Below are positions 1 through 7,220 of a stretch of 64,000 nucleotides of DNA, piece by piece. Both the position numbers and the translations under genes were made by a program. The notes beneath the pieces were generated by a model. That model worked only from the letters and a program-made list of their open reading frames with translations. It made no database searches and was not told the origin of the DNA. How positions within the stretch are numbered: position 1 is the stretch's first letter; the number at the start of each line of letters is the position of its first letter. This stretch comes from Polynucleobacter sp. MWH-Aus1W21 (lineage in GTDB: Bacteria > Pseudomonadota > Gammaproteobacteria > Burkholderiales > Burkholderiaceae): the NCBI RefSeq assembly GCF_018687275.1, contig NZ_CP061287.1, forward strand, positions 2,046,001 to 2,110,000, written 5' to 3'.

Positions 1-1
1 T

Positions 2-1105
2 ATCGGACTAATGTCTGGCACCAGCCTAGATGGGATAGATGCCGTTCTAGCCAAGATCGGGACCGATGGGGAAGCTAGTGCTCTAGAGGCAATTAGCACC
101 CCTTTCTCGCCGGACCTCCGCAAGGCCCTTTTTGAGCTCCAAAGCCCTGGCCCAAACGAGCTGCACCGGGAGAAACAGGCTGGAAATGCCTTAGCCTTAG
201 CTTACGCAGAAGCAGTGAATCAATTGCTTCAAAAGACAAATTTTCAAGCTTCTGATGTTACTGCGATCGGCGCGCATGGTCAGACTATTCGCCACCAACC
301 ACATCTTGGTGATATGGCCTATACCCACCAAACTCTGAATCCGGCACTCTTGGCAGAAAAGACTGGCATTGATGTCATCGCTGATTTTAGAAGTCGTGAT
401 TTAGCTGCTGGTGGTCATGGCGCCCCCTTAGTCCCGGCGTTTCATGCCCAGCAATTTGCAGAAAATAAAAATTTAGCCATTCTTAATATTGGCGGCATTG
501 CCAACCTCACGTTACTCCCTAAAAATGGAGGGGTCACTGGCTTTGATTGTGGTCCCGGCAATATGTTAATGGATACCTGGATACATGAACATCAAGGCAA
601 TGCATTTGATGAGAATGGCAACTGGGCATTGCAAGGAAAGGTTAATGAAGCTCTGCTAACAAAAATGTTATCTGATCCTTTCTTTGCAAAAGCGCCACCT
701 AAGAGTACCGGCAGAGATGACTTTCATCTCGCTTGGTTACAAGAAAAATTGAATGGTGAGAATTATCTTTGTGAAGATGTACAGGCGACATTGCTACACC
801 TGACTGCGCACTCAGCGCTTGAAGCTTTAGCGCGTTATGCCCCGCAAACCCAGAATTTGATTGTCTGTGGGGGCGGCGCTAGAAATAATGCGCTCATAAA
901 TTTATTTAAAGTGAAGTCGCAGCACTTTTTCAAAAGCCCCTTAGAAATTACGACTAGTGACTCTGCTGGCATTGATCCACAGTTAGTTGAAGGTCTTGCT
1001 TTTGCATGGCTTGCATGGGCCCACAAAGAAAAACGGCCAGCAAATCTGCCAGCCGTTACGGGAGCGAAAGGTCCTAGAGTTCTAGGCGCTTACTACCCTG
1101 CGTAA
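2..1105 (+). CDS. anmK: Anhydro-N-acetylmuramic acid kinase, 5' end cut by window edge
   Basis: This cytoplasmic enzyme of peptidoglycan recycling opens and phosphorylates 1,6-anhydroMurNAc to give MurNAc-6-phosphate. Counting from the ATG at 11, MSGTSLDGID (1-10), GAHGQTIRH (87-95), GFDCGPGNMLMD near 178 and CGGGARN near 287 match the AnmK sugar-kinase fold. The frame stays open leftwards, and the codons before that ATG read I-G-L. Family members normally have a few residues before MSGTS, so the true start probably lies outside the window. It converges on erpA with a 27 bp gap and no clear terminator. Confidence 0.95.
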   Translation: MGLMSGTSLDGIDAVLAKIGTDGEASALEAISTPFSPDLRKALFELQSPGPNELHREKQAGNALALAYAEAVNQLLQKTNFQASDVTAIGAHGQTIRHQPHLGDMAYTHQTLNPALLAEKTGIDVIADFRSRDLAAGGHGAPLVPAFHAQQFAENKNLAILNIGGIANLTLLPKNGGVTGFDCGPGNMLMDTWIHEHQGNAFDENGNWALQGKVNEALLTKMLSDPFFAKAPPKSTGRDDFHLAWLQEKLNGENYLCEDVQATLLHLTAHSALEALARYAPQTQNLIVCGGGARNNALINLFKVKSQHFFKSPLEITTSDSAGIDPQLVEGLAFAWLAWAHKEKRPANLPAVTGAKGPRVLGAYYPA

Positions 1106-1132
1106 TTAAATATTAATTAAGTTCGTTTTTAT

Positions 1133-1507
1133 TTAAGCAGAGAAAGAAGATCCGCAGCCACAAGTAGTTTGGGCATTTGGATTCTTGATCACAAACTGTG
1201 ATCCGTTGATATCTTCTTTGTAATCAATCTCAGCACCAACTAAATATTGGAAGCTCATTGAATCTACCAACAAAGTAACGCCATTCTTTTCAAAGAGTGT
1301 GTCGTCTTCATTTACAGCATCATCAAATGTGAAGCCATACTGAAAACCTGAGCAACCGCCACCCTGTACGAATACACGGAGCTTCAACTCTGGATTGCCT
1401 TCTTCTGCAATCAAATCAGCCACTTTTGCAGCAGCGCTATCCGTGAACACCAATGGGGTTGGTGGCTCAGCTAAATCTTGTGCGGGTTGAGTAGCTAATT
1501 CAGTCAT
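1133..1507 (-). CDS. erpA: Iron-sulfur cluster insertion protein ErpA
   Basis: This A-type carrier delivers Fe-S clusters to apoproteins, classically those of isoprenoid synthesis and respiration. The three cluster-binding cysteines are visible: C52 in GGGCSGFQYG, and C116 and C118 in the C-terminal CGCGSSFSA. The 124 residues include an N-terminal stretch of about 20 residues before the conserved core, as is common in betaproteobacteria. The ATG at 1507 follows a clear AGGAG ribosome-binding site. The family also contains IscA and SufA. ErpA is preferred because there is no isc/suf operon here and the neighbour is argC, a pairing I recall from related genomes. Confidence 0.92.
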   Translation of the reverse strand: MTELATQPAQDLAEPPTPLVFTDSAAAKVADLIAEEGNPELKLRVFVQGGGCSGFQYGFTFDDAVNEDDTLFEKNGVTLLVDSMSFQYLVGAEIDYKEDINGSQFVIKNPNAQTTCGCGSSFSA

Positions 1508-1587
1508 GATTTACTCCTAATTCAAAAGGCAATGTCTTATTTTAGGCTTTTAATGGCCAGTTTGCTGAAGGGTCATTACGCCCTTAA

Positions 1588-2646
1588 TTAGGGTGATACA
1601 GCGATCTGGGTAAGGCCTGTAGTCTCAGGCAGTCCAAACATGAGGTTCATGCATTGCACACCCTGGCCTGAAGCACCCTTTACCAAATTGTCTTCCACCA
1701 CCAAAATGACTAAAGTATCACCGCCGCCTGGACGATGGATCGCGATCCGAATGCCATTACTGCCCCGCACAGAGCGTGTTTCTGGATGACTACCAGCAGG
1801 CATCACATCAACAAACTGCTCATCTTTATAGAAATTCTCATAAAGCTTTTGGTAGTCAACGTCCTTACCTGCATCAGTCAAGCGCACATAGAGCGTTGAA
1901 TGAATGCCTCTAATCATTGGCGTTAAATGCGGTACAAAGGTCAAGCCAATCTGGTCATGCCCGGCAATCGCTTTCAAACCCTGCTCGATCTCTGGAAGAT
2001 GGCGGTGACCTTTAACGCTATACGCCTTGAAGTTATCGCTCGCTTCGGACAACAAGGTGCCGATCTCTGCTTTACGTCCTGCACCAGAGGTGCCTGACTT
2101 GGAATCAGAAATAATATGCGTACCATCGATCAAATACTTGCCGCCAGTTGATTTAGGTGACAACAAAGGTGCGAGGCCAAGCTGCACAGAGGTTGGATAA
2201 CAACCCGCCAAACCAACTACACGCGCCTTCTTAATGGCATCACGATTAATTTCTGGTAATCCATAAACTGCTTCAGTCAAAATTTCTGGGCAGCTATGCT
2301 CCATGCCGTACCACTTGGAAAACTCTTTAGTGTCTTTCAAACGAAAGTCAGCAGCAAGATCCAAAATCTTGACATTGTTGGCTAGCAATTCTTTCGCTTG
2401 CGCCATGGCAACGCCATGTGGGGTTGCAAAGAAAACAACATCACACTCATTAAGCTTTGCTTCGTCAGGCGTTGTAAATTTCAAAGCAACACGGCCACGC
2501 AAAGAAGGGAACATCTCAGCAACTGGCATACCAGCTTCTGTGCGAGAAGTAATTGCAGCGAGCTCAACCCCAGGATGCTGCGCCAATAGACGCAAGAGCT
2601 CCACTCCGGTATACCCGGTGCCACCTACGATGCCAACTTTAATCAT
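1588..2646 (-). CDS. argC: N-acetyl-gamma-glutamyl-phosphate reductase
   Basis: The enzyme catalyses the third step of arginine synthesis, NADPH reduction of N-acetylglutamyl phosphate to the semialdehyde. The N-terminal nucleotide loop GGTGYTG (residues 8-14) and the catalytic cysteine C149 in GLAGCYPTS are intact, and the length of 352 residues is normal for type 1 ArgC. The open frame extends four codons to a TTG at 2658. The ATG at 2646 is preferred because GGAG sits about 7 nt upstream and the protein then begins MIKVGIVGG like its homologues. It lies between rpsI and erpA on the same strand, separated from rpsI by a terminator. Confidence 0.95.
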   Translation of the reverse strand: MIKVGIVGGTGYTGVELLRLLAQHPGVELAAITSRTEAGMPVAEMFPSLRGRVALKFTTPDEAKLNECDVVFFATPHGVAMAQAKELLANNVKILDLAADFRLKDTKEFSKWYGMEHSCPEILTEAVYGLPEINRDAIKKARVVGLAGCYPTSVQLGLAPLLSPKSTGGKYLIDGTHIISDSKSGTSGAGRKAEIGTLLSEASDNFKAYSVKGHRHLPEIEQGLKAIAGHDQIGLTFVPHLTPMIRGIHSTLYVRLTDAGKDVDYQKLYENFYKDEQFVDVMPAGSHPETRSVRGSNGIRIAIHRPGGGDTLVILVVEDNLVKGASGQGVQCMNLMFGLPETTGLTQIAVSP

Positions 2647-2706
2647 GCCATTCTCCAAAATACCGACAGATGAATTTTATTTCTTTAATACCTAGATTGT
2701 AGAAAC

Positions 2707-2732
2707 AAAAAGGGCCGCTTGCGCGACCCTTT
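2707..2732 (-). terminator. Intrinsic terminator of rplM-rpsI
   Basis: Read on the minus strand, an AAAGGG/CCCTTT outer stem and a GCG/CGC inner stem with one mismatch enclose a short loop, followed by TTTTTGTTT. It lies about 27 nt after the rpsI stop and separates the ribosomal operon from argC. Confidence 0.8.
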
Positions 2733-2758
2733 CGATAAAACTTGAGCGACTGAAAGAA

Positions 2759-3160
2759 TTAGCGCTTGCTGAACTGCTTACGACGACGCGCGCCGTGCAG
2801 ACCAACTTTTTTACGCTCAACTTCACGAGCATCGCGAGTTACCAAGCCTGCTTTAGACAGGGTTGGCTTCAAAGCGTTGTCGTAGTCAATCAATGCACGA
2901 GTAACACCGTGACGAACTGCACCAGCTTGGCCAGTTTCACCGCCACCAGAAACGTTAACTTTGATATCAAAGGTCGTTAAGTGGGCTGTGAGAGCCAAAG
3001 GCTGACGAGCGATCATGCGTGATGTTTCACGAGCAAAATATGCATCGATAGGCTTACCATTAACAATGATGTCGCCTTTGCCAGATTTAATGAATACGCG
3101 CGCAACAGAACTCTTGCGGCGACCAGTACCGTAATTCCAATTTCCGTAATTAATAGCCAT
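2759..3160 (-). CDS. rpsI: 30S ribosomal protein S9
   Basis: S9 is a small-subunit protein whose C-terminal tail reaches the P-site tRNA. The tail SKR and the preceding basic segment GLHGARRRKQF are intact, as is GTGRRKSSVARV near residues 11-22. The 133 residues are close to the usual 130. AAGGA precedes the ATG. It is the second gene of the rplM-rpsI operon, 9 bp after rplM, and ends before a strong terminator. Confidence 0.98.
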   Translation of the reverse strand: MAINYGNWNYGTGRRKSSVARVFIKSGKGDIIVNGKPIDAYFARETSRMIARQPLALTAHLTTFDIKVNVSGGGETGQAGAVRHGVTRALIDYDNALKPTLSKAGLVTRDAREVERKKVGLHGARRRKQFSKR

Positions 3161-3169
3161 TTGGTTTCC

Positions 3170-3598
3170 TTAAATCTCTAACGCTTTTGGCTGTTGAGCC
3201 GCATGCGGATGATTGGCGTCGCCGTAGACTTTTAATTTCTTAATCATGGCATAGCCTAGTGGGCCTTTTGGCAACATACCCTTCACAGCCTTCTCCAAAG
3301 CGCGACCTGGGAAACGATCTTGCATCTTGTCGAAGTTAGTCGAGCTAATACCACCTGGGTATCCGCTGTGACGGTAATAAATTTTGTTCAAGCCTTTTGT
3401 GCCTGTGACACGGAGCTTAGAAGAATTGATAACGACAATAAAGTCGCCAGTATCAACGTGTGGGGTGTATTCAGGCTTGTGCTTGCCGCGTAGACGGAGT
3501 GCCACTTCACTGGCGACACGACCGAGGACTTTGTCCGTAGCGTCAATCACGAACCATTCATGCACTACCTCATGGGATTTTGCAGAAAAAGTTTTCAT
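3170..3598 (-). CDS. rplM: 50S ribosomal protein L13
   Basis: L13 is an early-assembling large-subunit protein. The sequence has the canonical length of 142 residues, begins MKTFSAK and carries WFVIDATDKVLGRVAS, RLRGKHKPEYTPHVDTGD and YRHSGYPGG, all typical of the family. It heads the two-gene operon with rpsI. The region upstream (3599-3757) should contain its promoter; I could not choose a single -35/-10 pair with confidence. Confidence 0.98.
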   Translation of the reverse strand: MKTFSAKSHEVVHEWFVIDATDKVLGRVASEVALRLRGKHKPEYTPHVDTGDFIVVINSSKLRVTGTKGLNKIYYRHSGYPGGISSTNFDKMQDRFPGRALEKAVKGMLPKGPLGYAMIKKLKVYGDANHPHAAQQPKALEI

Positions 3599-3756
3599 GA
3601 TTTCTCAAATTGTTATGGTCAAAAAAAAATTACCCCAACCAAACTACGTCCACCTTGGCCCTGCTTATGTTTGCAAGCTCGCAGATTCTGCAATTTAACT
3701 GGTACAACAAATTACCGCTGACCGGCTCGGTAATTCAGTAAAGCCTTGAATTGTAA

Positions 3757-3861
3757 CCTAAAAAAAACCCAGGAACGAGTCCTGGGTTGGAATCCACCTA
3801 TGTTTGGGTGGAGGAGACACTGGGAGGTAAGTCGCAGTCTTATACAAGACTGACTACCAAT
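3757..3861 (-). ncRNA. Probable anti-Shine-Dalgarno small RNA (betaproteobacterial toxic sRNA type)
   Basis: The gene-free stretch 3599-4008 holds a compact minus-strand unit: a promoter, then a 7-bp hairpin (3835-3852, loop 4 nt), then a segment predicted unpaired that carries ACCTCCC (3822-3828) and CTCCTCC (3810-3816), then a 6-bp hairpin (3793-3812), then a 9-bp terminator hairpin followed by eight T. ACCTCC is complementary to the Shine-Dalgarno GGAGGT. No convincing ORF lies inside. The layout resembles the betaproteobacteria toxic small RNA family, which exposes an anti-SD motif between hairpins. I recall that family from the literature and could not run a covariance search. The predicted transcript is about 100 nt and would run on towards rplM, in the same direction. 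Confidence 0.7.
3758..3788 (-). terminator. Terminator of the small RNA
   Basis: A perfect 9-bp stem, AACCCAGGA with TCCTGGGTT (3766-3774 and 3780-3788), has a 5-nt loop. On the minus strand it is followed by an uninterrupted T run (3767 down to about 3760). It supports a discrete short minus-strand transcript ending here. Confidence 0.85.
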
Positions 3862-3867
3862 AGGGTT

Positions 3868-3897
3868 ATTCTACACAAATAATATGGTGCAATGCAA
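3868..3897 (-). promoter_or_regulatory. Sigma-70 type promoter for the small RNA
   Basis: On the minus strand a -35 TTGCAT (3892-3897) and a -10 TAGAAT (3868-3873) are spaced 18 nt apart. Initiation would fall near 3861, just before the first hairpin. Confidence 0.65.
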
Positions 3898-4008
3898 GAA
3901 AATTGACCAAAGTCAATTTTTTGCCGTTTTTACTGCTGAACGAATTGCAGTAAATATTGGTAAACTATTGATAATATTGATTAAATTTGTAAGTTTGGGG
4001 TCACTACT

Positions 4009-4431
4009 ATGGAATGTCGAGTAAGTTGGTTGGGTAATGGCGGTATGGCTTTTTCGGCCGAAACTGGCAGTGGCCACCTCGTCAACATGGACGGCGCCCC
4101 AGAAGCGGGTGGCAGAAACCTGGCTCCAAGGCCAATGGAGTTGCTTTTGGCAGGTGCAGGCGGCTGCTCTGCATTCGATGTAGTTTTAATCCTACAAAGA
4201 GCCCGTCAGGCCATTAGCGGCTGCGAAGTAAAGCTCCAAGCAGAACGCGCCACAGAAGACCCTAAGGTTTTCACCAAGATTAATTTGCACTTTACGGTCA
4301 AAGGAAAAGATCTAGATCAGGCCAAAGTAGATCGCGCCGTAAAACTTTCGCATGAGAAATACTGCTCTGCCACCACTATGCTGGCCAAAACCGCAGAGCT
4401 CACTTACAGCGTGGAAATTGTTTCGGAATAA
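4009..4431 (+). CDS. OsmC/Ohr family protein
   Basis: This is a small cytoplasmic protein of the OsmC superfamily, whose characterised members reduce organic hydroperoxides with a pair of cysteines. Both positions are present: one in AGGCSAFDVV (about residue 54) and one in HEKYCSATTML (about residue 122). The length of 140 residues is typical of the YhfA-like OsmC subgroup, whose substrate is less well defined than that of Ohr. The gene is monocistronic, and its stop lies 2 nt from the 3' end of rnpB encoded on the other strand. Confidence 0.88.
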   Translation: MECRVSWLGNGGMAFSAETGSGHLVNMDGAPEAGGRNLAPRPMELLLAGAGGCSAFDVVLILQRARQAISGCEVKLQAERATEDPKVFTKINLHFTVKGKDLDQAKVDRAVKLSHEKYCSATTMLAKTAELTYSVEIVSE

Positions 4432-4433
4432 GT

Positions 4434-4741
4434 GCAGAGTCAATCGATAAGCCGGATTCTGTCGCCTAGATTTGCATCTAGGGGCAATCATTCCTCTAGG
4501 CCGGCAGTTACCTGACGGCTCAAGCTCCCTACCCGCAGACTCAGCGGGACGCCTCATCGCCTGCTTACTTGGGATTGCTCCAGGTGGAGGTTACCGCGTT
4601 TCACCGTAACTAAATACGCTCGTCTCTGTGGCCCTATTCCTCACGTCACCGTGGATGGCCGTTAGCCATCACCCTTCCCTATGGAGTCCGGACTTTCCTC
4701 CCCCTCAACAAAGAGGCGGCGATTGCCCAATTGACTCTGCG
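4434..4741 (-). ncRNA. rnpB: RNase P RNA, bacterial type A
   Basis: This is the catalytic RNA that matures tRNA 5' ends. Minus-strand hallmarks are GAGGAAAGTCCGGACTCC near the 5' side (P4 strand), GGGTGATGGCTAACGGCC, and the 3' CRIV-type segment GACAGAATCCGGCTTATCG. The ends were set by the terminal P1 helix: GCAGAGTCAA at 4731-4740 pairs with the complementary run at 4434-4444. This gives about 308 nt. The 3' end touches the OsmC gene tail to tail, and I see no T-rich terminator after P1. Confidence 0.95.
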
Positions 4742-4797
4742 CCTGCAGTCTAACGCAGTCAGAGCAATTTGGCTAAGAAACTGATGAATTGAGTTAT

Positions 4798-5856
4798 TTA
4801 AACGAGTGACCAGGCAATCGTTTCGCCCGCGCGCAGTGGCACGATGGTGGCATCGCCCAAAGGCAATTCCATGGGAATACTTTGCGCTTGTTTTGCCAAG
4901 ATAATTTTTTTGCTATTACGCGGCAAAGAATAAAAGTCAGGACCAAAGAAACTGGCAAAGCCCTCTAACTTATCCAACTTCCCGACACTCTCAAAAGCTT
5001 CGGCATATAAACCCAACGCATTAAATGCGCTATAGCAACCTGCACAGCCACAGGCAGCCTCTTTAGCACCCTTGGCATGTGGCGCACTATCGGTTCCCAA
5101 GAAGAAACGCGAGTTACCACTAGTTGCAGCCTCTAAAAGTGCAACGCGATGTTCTTCGCGCTTAAGCACAGGCAAACAATAATTGTGCGGACGAATACCG
5201 CCTGCAAATATCGCATTGCGATTCATCAGCAAGTGCTGAGGAGTAATCGTTGCCGCAATCGTATTTTTTCCACCAGTCACTGCATCACGCACATAGTGCG
5301 CTGCTTGCTTGGTAGTAATGTGCTCAAACACAATCTTGAGCTCAGGAAATTTTTTGCGTAAAGGCTCTAATACCGTATCAATAAATACTGCTTCGCGGTC
5401 AAAGATATCAATATCAGCACTTGTTACTTCGCCATGCACTAGCAGCGGCATACCAACAGCTTGCATCGCCTCTAATGCAGCATGGCAATGCTTAAGATCG
5501 CTTACACCAGCATCACTATTAGTTGTTGCGCCAGCAGGGTATAACTTAAACCCGACAATGCCTGCAGCCTTGGCCTTACGCACCTCATCGGCAGAAGTAT
5601 TGTCAGTGAGATACAAGGTCATTAAAGGTGTGAAACCACTCACCCCCAACGACTTTAAATTGGATTCAATACGAGATTGATAAGCTTTAGCCAAATCTAC
5701 AGTGGTTACTGGCGGCTTTAGGTTCGGCATGATGATGGCGCGTGCAAATTGTCGCGCGGTATCTGCTAGCACATCCTTCATCACTTCACCATCGCGAATA
5801 TGCAAGTGCCAATCATCTGGCTGAATCAACTGAATTTGAGAAGGTGTATTAGACAT
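4798..5856 (-). CDS. pyrC: Dihydroorotase (class II)
   Basis: This zinc amidohydrolase cyclises carbamoyl aspartate to dihydroorotate in pyrimidine synthesis. Metal-binding H17 and H19 sit in DDWHLHIRDG, the carboxylated bridging lysine is K104 in GFKLYPAG, and FEHITTK and LGTDSAPH carry the remaining ligands. The 352 residues match the E. coli-type enzyme. The start lies 2 bp after the stop of the glycerate kinase gene, so the two are probably co-transcribed and translationally coupled. Confidence 0.97.
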   Translation of the reverse strand: MSNTPSQIQLIQPDDWHLHIRDGEVMKDVLADTARQFARAIIMPNLKPPVTTVDLAKAYQSRIESNLKSLGVSGFTPLMTLYLTDNTSADEVRKAKAAGIVGFKLYPAGATTNSDAGVSDLKHCHAALEAMQAVGMPLLVHGEVTSADIDIFDREAVFIDTVLEPLRKKFPELKIVFEHITTKQAAHYVRDAVTGGKNTIAATITPQHLLMNRNAIFAGGIRPHNYCLPVLKREEHRVALLEAATSGNSRFFLGTDSAPHAKGAKEAACGCAGCYSAFNALGLYAEAFESVGKLDKLEGFASFFGPDFYSLPRNSKKIILAKQAQSIPMELPLGDATIVPLRAGETIAWSLV

Positions 5857-5858
5857 AT

Positions 5859-7211
5859 TTATTTTTCAAGCAAGATGATGCGGAAATCATTCACATTTGT
5901 AAGTGTAGGGCCAGTTTCCACTAAAGCGCCTAATTCTGCAAAGAAGCCATAGCAATCATGATCCGATAAGAATTTTTCTGGGACAAGACTAGATTTCAGA
6001 CTAGCTTCACGAATGTTGATATCAAACCAAGCCCCAGCATTCTTTTCGCTACCATCGATACCATCAGTATCAGCCGCCAAAGCAGCCAACTTCGGAAACT
6101 CTTGAGAAGCCGCAAAAAGTGACAGTAGATATTCACTGCAACGGCCACCACGCCCTTTTATGCCAGCTGGGATAGTCACAGTACACTCTCCCCCAGAAAT
6201 TAGGGCTAGCGGCTTATCGGTTTTTTTAGCCCGATATTCGCGAACTAAGGCGGCCTGTTCAGCACCTACCTCCTGCGCCTCACCTGTAATCGTGTCACCG
6301 AGAATAATTGACTCATAACCTTGATGGCGAACGTACTCAGCAGCCGCTTCTAGACTTTTATAAGCAGTTGCAATCACATGATTCGATACTTGACTATCAA
6401 CTAAATCAGAATCTTTTAAGGTCTCAGGCATTTCTCCTGTTAAACCTTGCTTGAGATGATGCAGAACAGATGCTGGAATGGCTGGCGCCTCCAAATCATA
6501 TTTCTGCAAGATATTGAGAGCATCCAAATAGGTGGAGTAGTCTGCAGCACAAGGGCCGCTTGCAATATCTGCAGGCGAATCACCTGTGACATCAGAAATC
6601 AATAAAGCTTCCACTCTTGCGCCACGTGCAATTGCAACTCTGGCCAAGTTACCACCCAAAATTGCAGATAGGTGTTTACGCACTACATTCATCTCTTCAA
6701 TGGGGGCGCCACTACGCAATAATGCTTCAGTAGTCTTGCGCATGTCATCAATAGATATACCTTCTTGAGGCAAAGTCAAAAGGCTTGAGCCTCCACCAGA
6801 TACCAAAGCGATCAATACATCACCTTGCTCCAACTGCTTTGTTAATGCCAATACTTCTTTTGCTCCATCCATACCAGCTTGATCTGGTACCGGATGTCCA
6901 GCTTCAACAATCTTTATGAAGGTAGTTGGTGAGTTGTGACCGTAACGCGTAAGTACAACGCCCTTTAATTTAGCTTGCGGCCAATTTGCTTTTGCATAAA
7001 TCTCTAGTGCACTTGCCATAGATGCACTGGCTTTACCAGCGCCCACAACTAGACATCTTCCCCGCGGCTCTTGCCCTTTTGGAAATATCTTAGCTAAATA
7101 CTGGGGAACAATTACCTGCGGATCAGCAACTGCCACAGCGGCAGCAAAAGCATTTTTCAAAATAGCCTCTGTGCCATAAGCGACTGGGGTCGAAGATTTA
7201 TTCAGAGTCAT
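5859..7211 (-). CDS. Glycerate 2-kinase, MOFRL family (TtuD/GckA-like)
   Basis: Members phosphorylate D-glycerate to 2-phosphoglycerate at the end of glyoxylate or tartrate breakdown; many databases call them hydroxypyruvate reductase. The DUF4147 half contains LVVGAGKASASMA (about 55-67) and LVSGGGSSLL (about 136-145). The C-terminal MOFRL half contains ISGGECTV, GRGGRCSEYLL and AADTDGIDG. The 450 residues are normal. No glyoxylate carboligase or tartronate reductase gene is near, so its pathway here is open. It sits between the ABC exporter and pyrC with spacing of a few bases. Confidence 0.9.
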   Translation of the reverse strand: MTLNKSSTPVAYGTEAILKNAFAAAVAVADPQVIVPQYLAKIFPKGQEPRGRCLVVGAGKASASMASALEIYAKANWPQAKLKGVVLTRYGHNSPTTFIKIVEAGHPVPDQAGMDGAKEVLALTKQLEQGDVLIALVSGGGSSLLTLPQEGISIDDMRKTTEALLRSGAPIEEMNVVRKHLSAILGGNLARVAIARGARVEALLISDVTGDSPADIASGPCAADYSTYLDALNILQKYDLEAPAIPASVLHHLKQGLTGEMPETLKDSDLVDSQVSNHVIATAYKSLEAAAEYVRHQGYESIILGDTITGEAQEVGAEQAALVREYRAKKTDKPLALISGGECTVTIPAGIKGRGGRCSEYLLSLFAASQEFPKLAALAADTDGIDGSEKNAGAWFDINIREASLKSSLVPEKFLSDHDCYGFFAELGALVETGPTLTNVNDFRIILLEK

Positions 7212-7220
7212 AAGGCTATT

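Noticed and set aside
2303..2695. 130-codon plus-strand frame opposite argC
   Set aside because: Antisense shadow of a well-conserved gene, with biased composition and no start signals.
4312..4557. Open frame of 81 codons on the minus strand across the OsmC 3' end and rnpB
   Set aside because: It is explained by RNase P RNA and antisense reading of the OsmC gene; no ribosome-binding site or protein family features.
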